From: Micromonospora_I sp040659735
GTDB taxonomy: Bacteria > Actinomycetota > Actinomycetes > Mycobacteriales > Micromonosporaceae
NCBI RefSeq assembly: GCF_040659735.1
Contig: NZ_JBFANZ010000005.1
Span: 62,001-126,000, forward strand
Reading direction: 5' to 3'
DNA: 64,000 nt
Position numbers and translations under genes: made by a program
In this document: positions 25,638 through 33,490 of the stretch, in pieces
Layout: every line of letters begins with the position of its first letter
Position numbering within the stretch: the first letter of the stretch is position 1
Notes under the pieces: generated by a model
Database searches by the model: none
What the model was told of the DNA's origin: nothing
Seen by the model: the letters and a program-made list of their open reading frames with translations, nothing else

Positions 25638-26096
25638 TCAGGCAGCAGCCGCGCCGACCTCGGGCCGGCCGGACCGGCGAGACCGGCGGAGCCGGCTGCC
25701 GAGTACGTGGTCCACACCGAACCGGCCGGCGCCGGTGGCGGCGAGCAGCAACGCACCGACGCCCAGGGCGAGCACCAGCTCGAAGCCGCCATCGGTGACG
25801 AACACGCCCTTCGTCGCGTGAACGAAGAGGAAGGCGCCAGCCATGTTTACGGCGAGCAACAGCCCGGCCACCGGCACGGCGGCACCGAGGATCAGGGCGG
25901 CGCCACCGATGAGCTCGACCGTGGCGGCAAAGAAGGCCGCGGCGGAGGGCATCGGGACGCCCATGTTCTCGAACGCGCTGGCTGTGCCCTCGTGACCGAA
26001 AGTCGCCCACTTCTGCCAACCGTGGGCGACGAACACGATGCCCAGACCGAGACGGGCAATGAGCAGCGCAAGGTCACGCAACAGGGGGTTGGTCAT
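25638..26096 (-). CDS. DoxX family membrane protein
   Basis: DoxX-family protein of 152 residues with four hydrophobic segments. Family features include the N-terminal LLIARLGLGIVFVAHGWQKW and a following F-x-x-M-G-V-P-x-P. The mycobacterial DoxX homologue joins a membrane oxidoreductase complex with SodA and SseA; here no partner is adjacent, so the role is open. Its upstream region contains two TTGA-N4-TCAA palindromes placed like repressor sites, with a TTGTTG -17- TACGGT promoter. Confidence 0.9.
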   Translation of the reverse strand: MTNPLLRDLALLIARLGLGIVFVAHGWQKWATFGHEGTASAFENMGVPMPSAAAFFAATVELIGGAALILGAAVPVAGLLLAVNMAGAFLFVHATKGVFVTDGGFELVLALGVGALLLAATGAGRFGVDHVLGSRLRRSRRSGRPEVGAAAA

Positions 26097-26118
26097 GAGA
26101 TGTCACTCCTGCGACTAG

Positions 26119-26169
26119 TTGAGCGTTCAACGGCCCGGTAACCGTACGCTGATGTTGAGCCTTCAACAA
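26119..26169 (-). promoter_or_regulatory. DoxX promoter with two TTGA-N4-TCAA operators
   Basis: On the minus strand, -35 TTGTTG (26169-26164) and -10 TACGGT (26146-26141) are 17 bp apart. TTGAGCCTTCAA (26155-26166) overlaps the -35 and TTGAGCGTTCAA (26119-26130) lies just past the expected start site. The twin 12-bp sites are 36 bp apart centre to centre. Confidence 0.5.
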
Positions 26170-26279
26170 ACTCGGTGCGCGCCGCGCGCGCGATGTGCGA
26201 CCCGACCCGGTGCGAGCGACCCGGATACCCTTGCCGCGGCGATCACCGCCGCTGGCTATCCCGTCCGACTGGAGCAGCG

Positions 26280-28181
26280 ATGACCACCCCCACCCCGCCC
26301 GAGTCTGGCCGTGCGTTCGACTCCTCGTCGTCCACGGTCCAGTTCCCCGTCGTCCCGTCCGTGGACTCCGCACCGGGCATGGAACCGCAGCATCCTCAGT
26401 CGCCGGTCAACGTTGGGTCGCCGGGCGCGGGTGTGGGCGACGCTGCCGCGTCCGACGCAGCCACCCCTGATGGCGGCCCGCCATCATCGAGCCGGGGTCC
26501 GAAGCGGCGCCGCATGATCGTCGCGGCCGTGATCGCGGCGGCCCTCGTCTCGTCGGCCGGTGGGGTGGCGGCCTACGCGTACGCCGGGGACGTGCCGCCC
26601 GGCACCACGGCGCTCGGGGTCGAACTCGGCGGTAAGACGAGGGCCGAGGCCGCCGAGGCGCTGCGCAGCGAGGTCGCGCGGCGGTCGGACGCGCTCGGTC
26701 GACCGGTCACGGTCACGGTCGGTGACAGGACCGGTCAGATCACGCCGGCAAGCGTCGGGCTGGGCGTCGACGTCGAGGCCACGGTCGCGGCCTCGACACG
26801 GCGCCCCGGAAACCCGCTGCGGGCGATCTTCGGATCCCGCACCGTGGAGCCCGTCGTGACCGTCGACGCCGCGCGGCTGGACGCCGAGCTGCGCAAGATG
26901 GCGGGCAAGGTCGGCGAGCAGATGACGATGCCGGCGGTCGTGTTCGAGGGCACCACGCCGAAGCCGGTCTACCCGCGGCCGGGCAAGGGGCTGGAATCAG
27001 AGCGCTCGGCCCAAGCGCTGCGCGACGGATGGTTGAAGGGGCAGCACATCGCCATTCCGCTGGTCGATGTGCATCCCACGACCACTGCCGAGGAGGTCGA
27101 CCGGCTCGTCGCCGAGCTCGCGAAGCCTGCAGTGTCCGCCGCGGTGACCGTCACGACCGATCGCGGGCAGTTGACCATTCCGCCGGCCGCGACGGCGAAG
27201 AGTCTCGTGCTGGGCGCCGACAAGAGCGGCAGGATCGATCCACGAATCGATGAGAAGGCGCTGCGGGCTGCGATTGCCGGCGAGTTGGCGAAGATCGAGG
27301 TCAAGCCCAAGGACGCGACCGTATCGATCGAGGGCGGTAAGCCGCGGGTCACGCCGAGCGTGGCCGGTCAGCAGGTGGATCTGGCGGCCGTCTCCGGCGA
27401 GCTGCTGGCGGTGCTGCCCAAGAGCGATGGACGCCAGGTGACCGGCGTCCTCAAGGAGAAGCAGCCCGCGACCACCACGGAGGAGGTCGCGAAGCTGGGC
27501 ATCAAGGAGCGGGTCTCCACCTTCACCACCCACTTCTCCGGTGGGCTTTCCGATCCGCGCAGCCACAACATCGTGACGGCGGCGAAAACGGTGGACGGTG
27601 CGCTGGTCAAGCCCGGCAAGGTGTTCTCCCTCAACGGCTATACGGGACCACGCGGGTACGCCGAGGGATACAAGGACGCCGCCGTCATCCTCGACGGCAA
27701 GCTCGTGCCCGGCGTCGGCGGCGGGATCTCGCAGTTCACCACCACGCTGTTCAACGCCACGTACTACGCCGGCCTCGAGGACGTCCAGCACACGCCGCAC
27801 TCGTACTGGTTCAGCCGCTATCCCTCGGTAATCGAGTCGACGATTTTCTATCCGACGTTGGACTTCAAGTTCCGCAACGACACCCCGCACGGGGTGGTCA
27901 TCGACACGTCGTTCACGGCGAGTTCGATCACGGTGTCGATCTGGAGCACCAAGGTGTACGACAGCGTGACGACCCAGTGGAGCCCGAAGCGGGACACCAC
28001 CACGCCGAAGACGGTCTTCCTCGACCCCGGCCCGTCGTGCATCGCCACCGACGGCATCAACGGCTTCACCCAGGACGCGTGGCGCATCTTCCGGCAGGGC
28101 GGCAAGGAGATCAGACGGGAGAAGTTCACGTGGCGGTACGACGCGGAGCCGCGCTACCGCTGCGCGAAGCAGCCGGCGTGA
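26280..28181 (+). CDS. VanW family protein with peptidoglycan-binding-like repeats
   Basis: Membrane-anchored protein of 633 residues. A disordered Pro/Ser-rich cytoplasmic N-terminus (about 80 residues) leads to a single TM helix (MIVAAVIAAALVSSAGGVAAYAYA), then two PG_binding_4-like domains (about 105-240 and 260-395) and the VanW domain (about 410-600: FTTHFSGGLSDPRSHNI, GKVFSLNGYTGPRGYAEGYKDA, GVGGGISQFTTTLFNATYYAG, HTPHSYWFSRYP). VanW was first seen in a vancomycin-resistance cluster; its function is unknown but a cell-wall role is likely. ATG at 26280 with GGAG upstream. Stands alone, ended by a hairpin. Confidence 0.9.
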   Translation: MTTPTPPESGRAFDSSSSTVQFPVVPSVDSAPGMEPQHPQSPVNVGSPGAGVGDAAASDAATPDGGPPSSSRGPKRRRMIVAAVIAAALVSSAGGVAAYAYAGDVPPGTTALGVELGGKTRAEAAEALRSEVARRSDALGRPVTVTVGDRTGQITPASVGLGVDVEATVAASTRRPGNPLRAIFGSRTVEPVVTVDAARLDAELRKMAGKVGEQMTMPAVVFEGTTPKPVYPRPGKGLESERSAQALRDGWLKGQHIAIPLVDVHPTTTAEEVDRLVAELAKPAVSAAVTVTTDRGQLTIPPAATAKSLVLGADKSGRIDPRIDEKALRAAIAGELAKIEVKPKDATVSIEGGKPRVTPSVAGQQVDLAAVSGELLAVLPKSDGRQVTGVLKEKQPATTTEEVAKLGIKERVSTFTTHFSGGLSDPRSHNIVTAAKTVDGALVKPGKVFSLNGYTGPRGYAEGYKDAAVILDGKLVPGVGGGISQFTTTLFNATYYAGLEDVQHTPHSYWFSRYPSVIESTIFYPTLDFKFRNDTPHGVVIDTSFTASSITVSIWSTKVYDSVTTQWSPKRDTTTPKTVFLDPGPSCIATDGINGFTQDAWRIFRQGGKEIRREKFTWRYDAEPRYRCAKQPA

Positions 28182-28207
28182 CATCGCGTTGTCGCCACTG
28201 TTCATGG

Positions 28208-28238
28208 CCGCCCGTCGCGTGAGCCCACCGACGGGCGG
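28208..28238 (+). terminator. hairpin after VanW gene
   Basis: Perfect 10-bp stem CCGCCCGTCG / CGACGGGCGG with an 11-nt loop, 27 nt after the stop codon. Confidence 0.65.
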
Positions 28239-28403
28239 TGACGTGATGGCCGGTACGGAATGCGGCGCAACCCGAACCGGCTGCTCGGTGGTTAGCCGGT
28301 GGGCGCCTGCGATCGCGGGGGAAGCGTGTTCCGGGACCAGGCCGGGGTGTAGCCCCCATTCGCTCAGACCAACCGGCGGTCGCACAGCAGCAGCGGCGGG
28401 AGG

Positions 28404-28895
28404 CTAGGCGACGTCCGTCAGTTCGCGGACGTGCCGTAGCCCAGGACGCCCGTCGAGCAGCACCTCGCCGACCGGGGCGAATCCGGTGCCCCGGAGCACC
28501 GCGAGCGAGCCGGCGTTTTCCAGCGTGGCCGACGCGATCAGGCGGCGCAGCCCGTACTCGTCGCGCGCCAGCTCGCAGGTGCGCCGGACGCCGTCCTTCG
28601 CCACGCCCCGCCCGGACGCCCGTTCGGCCACGCGGAAGCCCAGCTCGGCTCCACCGTCGGTCACGTCGACCAGGTTGAACCGGGCCAGCACGGTGCCCTC
28701 GTCGTCGACCAGGACGTGGAAGTGGTGCCGACTGGCGGCCTGTTCGGCGAGCAGTTCCGCATGGCGCGCGGCGAACCCGGCGAAGTAGTCGTCGCCCCGG
28801 TCGGGCACGGACCGCGCGAAGTACGCCCGGTTGTCCCGCTCGAAGCGGAGCAGCGCGGCGGCGTGATGGGCGTCGAGCCGCTGGAGTTCGGTCAC
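28404..28895 (-). CDS. GNAT family N-acetyltransferase
   Basis: GNAT acetyltransferase of 163 residues in the RimJ/RimL-like group (acetyl-CoA-dependent N-acylation). Seen: an N-terminal LQRLDAHHAAALLRFERDNRAYFARS, beta-4 GAELGFRVAERASGRGVAKDGVRR, where the R-x-x-G-x-G pyrophosphate loop is present as R-A-S-G-R-G-V-A, and a C-terminal ATLENAGSLAVLRGTGFAPVGE. The GTG at 28895 gives the natural family start, although the frame stays open upstream. Substrate unknown; no operon partner. Confidence 0.85.
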   Translation of the reverse strand: MTELQRLDAHHAAALLRFERDNRAYFARSVPDRGDDYFAGFAARHAELLAEQAASRHHFHVLVDDEGTVLARFNLVDVTDGGAELGFRVAERASGRGVAKDGVRRTCELARDEYGLRRLIASATLENAGSLAVLRGTGFAPVGEVLLDGRPGLRHVRELTDVA

Positions 28896-29183
28896 GGCGT
28901 GACGGTAGCAACTCGGGGTGAGCGCTCGCCGACGAAGCGGCGCGCGAGGCGGTGGCGGCAGAAATGCTCTGCGGCCTGCCACTGATCGCAGCATGTGCTG
29001 GACCACGAGCGCATACCAGCAGAACTCCTCGGTTCCCGTACACAGTGGAAGCCGGCATTTTCCAACGCGTGCCGTGATGGGACGTCGGTGCCGCAGTCGC
29101 CGATCACGACGCCGTTGAGCGTGGCGAGCCAGGCGTCTACGCCATGAGCGACGCCGCCGAGACCTACGTTGCCAACGGAAATC

Positions 29184-29888
29184 TCAGCGCTTGCCGAGAA
29201 GCGCCATGAGCTGGTCGAAAAACCGTGTGTTGACCAGGAGCACGACGCCCGCGATGGCGAGAAGCCAGGCGGTGTCCTCGCGTTCGTTACGCCGGATCCA
29301 GTCGTTGACCCTGTCCAACATCGGCGTCAGAGCCTCGCCCAACAACATCCGTCCCAGCGTGACGATGCCGGCGGGGGCGACCATGACCAGGCAGTACAGC
29401 GCGAGTATGAGAACGCGGGTGATCCAGGGATGGTTGGTTCGGCCCAGGGTGTCGATCGCCATGAGGTACGGGAACATCGTCGCGATCTCCAAGGTCACCG
29501 CGATCGCCGCCACCATGACGACGCCACGAAGCGTCGCCGATTCGCCGACGGCCGCCTCGCGCCAGCGGTTCAACCGCCCCTCGGCACCGCTGTTCTTCCT
29601 GAGGAGGCCGTACCAGGCGGCGAACAGGATGAGGGCGATGCCGACGGCTGCCACGGCGATGTCGCCGGCCCGTGACTCCAGCGCCGAGCGAACCTCCTGT
29701 CTGGAGACGGAGAGGCCGCCCATAAGTGCGATTCCCAGGAGCAGGTATCCGGCGCCGACGAGCAGCAGGTAGAGGTAGACGTTCGCGAACCGCAGCCCTC
29801 GCGGCGCCAGGAGGAACCAGAGCGGGATCGCGAGCGTGGACACGCTGACCGTGTCGAGGAGAGCGAGAGGAAGCACTTGGCCGAGCAC
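29184..29888 (-). CDS. GAP family (Sap-like) membrane protein
   Basis: Integral membrane protein of 234 residues with about six hydrophobic segments. It resembles the GAP family (Gap/Sap, sulfolipid-1-addressing or glycopeptidolipid-addressing proteins) in the start LPLALLDTVSVSTLAIPLWFLL, in which the substrate-translocation helix begins, and in a long basic cytoplasmic loop near residue 100-115. In mycobacteria such proteins help move surface glycolipids; here no lipid-synthesis genes are adjacent, so the cargo is unknown. GTG start at 29888. Confidence 0.75.
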   Translation of the reverse strand: MLGQVLPLALLDTVSVSTLAIPLWFLLAPRGLRFANVYLYLLLVGAGYLLLGIALMGGLSVSRQEVRSALESRAGDIAVAAVGIALILFAAWYGLLRKNSGAEGRLNRWREAAVGESATLRGVVMVAAIAVTLEIATMFPYLMAIDTLGRTNHPWITRVLILALYCLVMVAPAGIVTLGRMLLGEALTPMLDRVNDWIRRNEREDTAWLLAIAGVVLLVNTRFFDQLMALLGKR

Positions 29889-30430
29889 GTGCAGAAAATC
29901 CTCAACAGCGATCGTCGGAGCAAGGGGCCATCACGCCGGCACTGGGCTCACATTAACCGTCAATCTGGCAAGCGGCTGCCCCGCTAACGCAGGTCGCGCA
30001 TGAGCGCCATTCATCGGCTCATGACCGGCCTGCTTCCAGGAGGTCAGTCGATGACGCCGGGAACCGACGCTATGATCGCGATTCTTTCATCGCAGGGCGA
30101 CACGATGGTGCGGCGTGGCGGCGGGACAGCCCTCACCCGCACACCCACCCGGGCCGTGCGATGCACCACCCGAGCATCATCCGGATCCCGACGCCGAGGC
30201 ATAGACCAACCCACCACGTCGGTACGACAGACCCGGCCAACGTTAGTGGCCAAAGCAGGAGCTGGCAGCCGCGATCAGGTCTTCGTCCCCGACCTTGCAG
30301 AGGGAATTCGGTGGTGGACTCCGCGGGAGGTGAACGACGCCGATCCGGAGAGCCTCGATCTCATATGCACCGCATGATCGCCAAACTCGGCGCAGTGTGA
30401 TCGAGCGGACCTACACGACCCGAAAGCGTT
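29889..30430. other. gene-poor stretch with possible Nudix remnant
   Basis: No confident gene in 542 bases. On the plus strand, around 30275-30377, a frame reads VFVPDLAEGIRWWTPREVNDA then PESLDLICTA and a stop, like the last part of a Nudix hydrolase (RWWTxxE). No Nudix box is found upstream in any frame, so this is at most a decayed fragment. Confidence 0.3.
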
Positions 30431-31300
30431 TCAGGCCAACTCCATTGCGGCGGTGGAAGGCGTCGCGTCGGCGCGGCGGCGGGCGGCGGGGATGACCATG
30501 GGTGTGCCGCTCTCCGGATCGTCGATCACCCGGCAGGGAAGTCCGAAGACCTGCTCCACCAGGTCTGCGGTCACGATGTCCCGAGGGTTTCCGGCCGCCA
30601 TCACCCGGCCCTCCCGCATCGCGATCAGGTGCGTGGCGTAGCGGGCGGCGTGGTTGAGGTCGTGGAGTACGACCACCAGCGTTCGGCCCTGCTCCTCGTG
30701 CAGGTGGGCGCAGAGGTCGAGGATCTCGATCTGGTGGGCGATGTCGAGGTACGTCGTCGGCTCGTCCAGCATCAGCAGCGGGGTCTGCTGGGCCAGCGCC
30801 ATCGCGATCCACACCCGTTGCCGCTGACCGCCCGACAACTCGTCGACGGGGCGGTCGGCGAGGTCGGCGACCCCGGTGGCCGCCATCGACTCCTCCACCA
30901 CCCGTTCGTCGTCGCGCGACCATTGCCGCAGCAGTCCCTGGTGCGGGTAACGTCCGCGCGCGACGAGTTCGGCGACGCTGATGCCGTCGGGTGCGATGGA
31001 GGACTGCGGCAGCAGGCCCAGGGTGCGGGCGACCTTGCGGGCGGGCAGGGTGTGGATGTCCTCCCCGTCCAGCAGCACCGCTCCGGCGGTCGGCTTCAGC
31101 ATGCGGGACAGGGCACGCAGCAGGGTGGACTTGCCGCAGGCGTTGGGTCCGATGATCACGGTGAACGACCGGTCGGGGATGGCGACGGTCAACTCCTCGG
31201 CGATGATGCGTCGCTCGTAGGCGAGCCGCATCCCGCTGCCGCTGATCCGTGGGGTCCCGGGCTGCATGCTCCGTACTCCGTTCTGGTTCGTGGTGGTCAT
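30431..31300 (-). CDS. iron-siderophore ABC transporter ATP-binding protein (FecE-like)
   Basis: ABC ATPase of 289 residues. Walker A GPNACGKSTLLRAL, Q-loop LLPQSSIAPDG, signature LSGGQRQRVWIAMALAQ, Walker B LLMLDEPTTYLDI and switch His in VVLHDLNHA are all intact, and the order and spacing match FecE/FhuC. It energises uptake of ferric siderophore through the two upstream permeases. ATG at 31300 overlaps the permease stop (ATGA). Third gene of the minus-strand uptake operon under the iron box at 33423-33441. Confidence 0.95.
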   Translation of the reverse strand: MTTTNQNGVRSMQPGTPRISGSGMRLAYERRIIAEELTVAIPDRSFTVIIGPNACGKSTLLRALSRMLKPTAGAVLLDGEDIHTLPARKVARTLGLLPQSSIAPDGISVAELVARGRYPHQGLLRQWSRDDERVVEESMAATGVADLADRPVDELSGGQRQRVWIAMALAQQTPLLMLDEPTTYLDIAHQIEILDLCAHLHEEQGRTLVVVLHDLNHAARYATHLIAMREGRVMAAGNPRDIVTADLVEQVFGLPCRVIDDPESGTPMVIPAARRRADATPSTAAMELA

Positions 31301-32322
31301 ATGCGGCCGGCCTTCCGCTCGGTGGCGAGCAGCCACACCAGGTAGGCGCCGCCGAGCGCGCCGGTGACCACGCCGACCGGCAGTTGGTGCGCGGTGAACG
31401 CCCGTTGTGCCGCGAAGTCGGCGGCGACCAGCAGAAGCGCGCCCACACACATCGACGGCAGCAGGTTCGGCCCGGGGGTGCGGGTCAGCCGCTTCGCCAC
31501 ATGCGGCGCGGTGAGCGCCACGAACGACACGGGCCCGGCGGCGGCCGCGGCCAAGGAGACGAGCAGCACCGCCGCGCCGAGCAGGACCAGACGCAGGCGC
31601 TCGACGCGTACGCCCAGCGCGTTGGCGGTGTCGTCGCCCATCTCGATCATCCGCACCGCCGGTCCGCAGGCGAGGAGCACCGGCACCAGCACCGCCATCG
31701 CGATGAGCAGCGGCATGGCGTTCACCCAGCCCCGCCCGTCCAGGCTGCCGGTGAGCCAGAGCACGGCGCGGGCCGCCTGCATGAGCGGGGCCCGGGTCAA
31801 CAGGTAGCCGTTGACGCCGGTGAGGATGGCCGCGACGCCGATGCCCACCAGAACCAGGCGGTAGCCGTGTACCCCCTCCCGCCAGGCGATGGCGTAGATC
31901 AGCAGGCCGGTGGCGAGGCCGCCGGCGAGCGCCGCGCCGGCGAGCGCCGCGCTGCTGCCGCCGACCACGACCACGACGAGCGCGCCGGTCGCCGCGCCCT
32001 GGGTGAAGCCGAGCACGTCCGGGCTGCCCAGTGGGTTGCGGACCAGGGACTGGAAGACCGTGCCGGCGAGCGCCAGCGCGGCGCCGACCAGCAGGGCGGT
32101 CACCAGTCGGGGCAGCCGTAGCTCGCCGATGATGAAGTCCTCCGCCGGGGAGCCCCGACCGGCGAGGGTCCGGAGCACGTCGGCGGAGCTCATCGGATAG
32201 TCGCCGCTGCCGATGGCGAACACGCTCAGTACGACCGCCAGCAGCGCGGCTCCGGCGCCGACGGCGAGCGCGCGGGGGTGGAAGCGGACGGACCACCCGT
32301 TCGGGATACGGAGCACGATCAC
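31297..32322 (-). CDS. FecCD family iron-siderophore ABC permease 2
   Basis: Permease of 341 residues with about ten transmembrane segments. Family motifs are LRLPRLVTALLVGAALALAGTVFQSLVRNPLGSPDVLGFTQGA (split here by eye into the RLPR start and the NPLGSPDVLG loop) and the late FVALTAPHVAKRLTR, the EAA-like ATPase contact. The GTG at 32322 overlaps the stop of permease 1. Forms a heterodimer with that protein and works with the adjacent ATPase to import ferric hydroxamate (inference from the des genes). Confidence 0.95.
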   Translation of the reverse strand: MIVLRIPNGWSVRFHPRALAVGAGAALLAVVLSVFAIGSGDYPMSSADVLRTLAGRGSPAEDFIIGELRLPRLVTALLVGAALALAGTVFQSLVRNPLGSPDVLGFTQGAATGALVVVVVGGSSAALAGAALAGGLATGLLIYAIAWREGVHGYRLVLVGIGVAAILTGVNGYLLTRAPLMQAARAVLWLTGSLDGRGWVNAMPLLIAMAVLVPVLLACGPAVRMIEMGDDTANALGVRVERLRLVLLGAAVLLVSLAAAAAGPVSFVALTAPHVAKRLTRTPGPNLLPSMCVGALLLVAADFAAQRAFTAHQLPVGVVTGALGGAYLVWLLATERKAGRI

Positions 32323-33374
32323 GGTCGGGCCACCCTGCCTCGGATCACCACGTAGAGGAAGAGGGGCCCACCCAGCACCGCGGTGATCAGCCCCACCTGG
32401 AGCTCGCCGGGACGGCCCAGCACTCGCCCCAGCACGTCGGCGGCGAGTAGCAGCACGGGCGCGAGCACCGCGCAGTAGGGCAGTAGCCAGCGCAGGTCCG
32501 GCCCGGTCAGGGCGCGTACGAGATGGGGCACGATCAGGCCGACGAAGACGATCGGGCCGCACGCCGCGGTTGCCGCGCCGCAGAGCAGCGTGACCGCCAC
32601 GATCACGGCTCCCCGGATCAGGGCGGGTCGCGCGCCCAGTGCCCGCGCCGCGTCGTCGCCGAGCGCCAGCGCGTTGAGCGGACGCGCCGCCGCCAGGGCG
32701 ATCAACAGGCCGGTAACGATGAACGGCAGCACCTTGACCACCGTGGTCGATTCGGCGCTGGCCAGCGAACCGACCGTCCAGAACCGCAGCCGGTCCAGGG
32801 AGGCGGCGTCCAGCAGCATCACCGCGCTGACGTAGGAGTAGAGGGTGGCGTTGAGCGCCGCCCCGGCCAGCGCCAGCCGGGCCGGGGTCGCGCCGCGCCC
32901 GCCGCCCACCGCGTAGACCAGCGCGGTGACGGTCGCGGCCCCGAGCAGGGCGAACCACACGTAACCATCGAATGTGGAGACGCCCAGAAAGGCCGCCGCC
33001 GAGGCGACCGCCGCCGAAGCGCCGGCGTTGATCCCCAGCAGTCCGGGATCGGCCAGTGGATTGCGGGTCAGCGCCTGCATCACGGCGCCGGCCAGGCCCA
33101 GCGCCGCGCCGACGAGCAGGCCGAGCAGGGTACGGGGCAGCCGCATCCGGTGCACCACGGCGTATTCGGCGGAGTCGCTGTGCAGCAGTCCGTGCCACAC
33201 CTCGGCCAACGGAAGCTGCTTCGCACCCACCGCGATGCTGAACACCAGCACGACGATCAGCAGCAGCAGGGACGCGGCCAGCCCGGCGAGCCGAGCCGCA
33301 TTTCGGCGGCCCGGGCGTGGCGACGGCGGAGCCTCCGCTGGGTTACCGGCCCGTAGTAACTGTGTACCGGACAG
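32319..33374 (-). CDS. FecCD family iron-siderophore ABC permease 1 (apparent CTG start)
   Basis: Permease of about 351 residues. Motifs: RMRLPRTLLGLLVGAALGLAG, NPLADPGLLGINAGAS and FVGLIVPHLVRALTG. The first ATG/GTG/TTG-type codon in frame (GTG, 33251) falls inside the first transmembrane helix and would give 310 residues without a normal N-terminus. The frame is open back to 33420, and a CTG at 33374 preceded by GGGAG at 6 nt gives a full-length protein (LSGTQLLRAGNP..., then RLAGLAASLLLLIVVLVFSIA). No ATG, GTG or TTG exists between. The upstream promoter predicts a 44-nt leader ending at this codon. First gene of the uptake operon. Confidence 0.85.
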   Translation of the reverse strand: MSGTQLLRAGNPAEAPPSPRPGRRNAARLAGLAASLLLLIVVLVFSIAVGAKQLPLAEVWHGLLHSDSAEYAVVHRMRLPRTLLGLLVGAALGLAGAVMQALTRNPLADPGLLGINAGASAAVASAAAFLGVSTFDGYVWFALLGAATVTALVYAVGGGRGATPARLALAGAALNATLYSYVSAVMLLDAASLDRLRFWTVGSLASAESTTVVKVLPFIVTGLLIALAAARPLNALALGDDAARALGARPALIRGAVIVAVTLLCGAATAACGPIVFVGLIVPHLVRALTGPDLRWLLPYCAVLAPVLLLAADVLGRVLGRPGELQVGLITAVLGGPLFLYVVIRGRVARP

Positions 33375-33411
33375 TGTGGACTCCCGGGTGATGAGAATCG
33401 GCGAACGTCTG

Positions 33412-33439
33412 TTGACAAGTTCTTAGGTTAGGTTAACCT
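33412..33439 (+). promoter_or_regulatory. promoter of binding protein-SIP-des operon
   Basis: -35 TTGACA (33412-33417), 16-bp spacer, -10 TAACCT (33434-33439). Start expected near 33446, leaving about 45 nt before the ATG at 33491. The -10 lies in the iron box. Confidence 0.65.
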
Positions 33440-33441
33440 AA
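33423..33441. promoter_or_regulatory. iron box (DtxR/IdeR/DmdR operator)
   Basis: TTAGGTTAGGTTAACCTAA matches the 19-bp actinobacterial iron box (TTAGGTTAG-x-TAACCTAA pattern, two-fold symmetric). It is the only copy I found in the window and lies between the ABC permease genes and the siderophore genes. Binding of Fe-loaded repressor should silence both directions. Confidence 0.92.
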
Positions 33442-33453
33442 CGGCGCTGTCAC
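33425..33453 (-). promoter_or_regulatory. promoter of siderophore uptake operon
   Basis: On the minus strand, -35 GTGACA (33453-33448), 17-bp spacer, -10 TAACCT (33430-33425), the -10 again inside the iron box. Start expected near 33418. Confidence 0.6.
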
Positions 33454-33490
33454 GGTCATTGCGACCGCCCTCTGATCGAAAGTCGTCGCC

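Noticed and set aside
28892..29183. Possible small gene in the gap before the GAP-family gene
   Set aside because: Frames on both strands are Arg-rich or Cys-scattered without motif, ribosome site or neighbour coupling.
30000..30377. 126-codon plus-strand frame as a real gene
   Set aside because: Composition is Arg/Thr-rich and irregular, and no Nudix box or other domain is present apart from a tail-like RWWTPRE segment.
33251..33253. GTG as the start of siderophore permease 1
   Set aside because: It would remove most of the first transmembrane helix and about 40 residues, has no ribosome site, and leaves a long open frame upstream unexplained.
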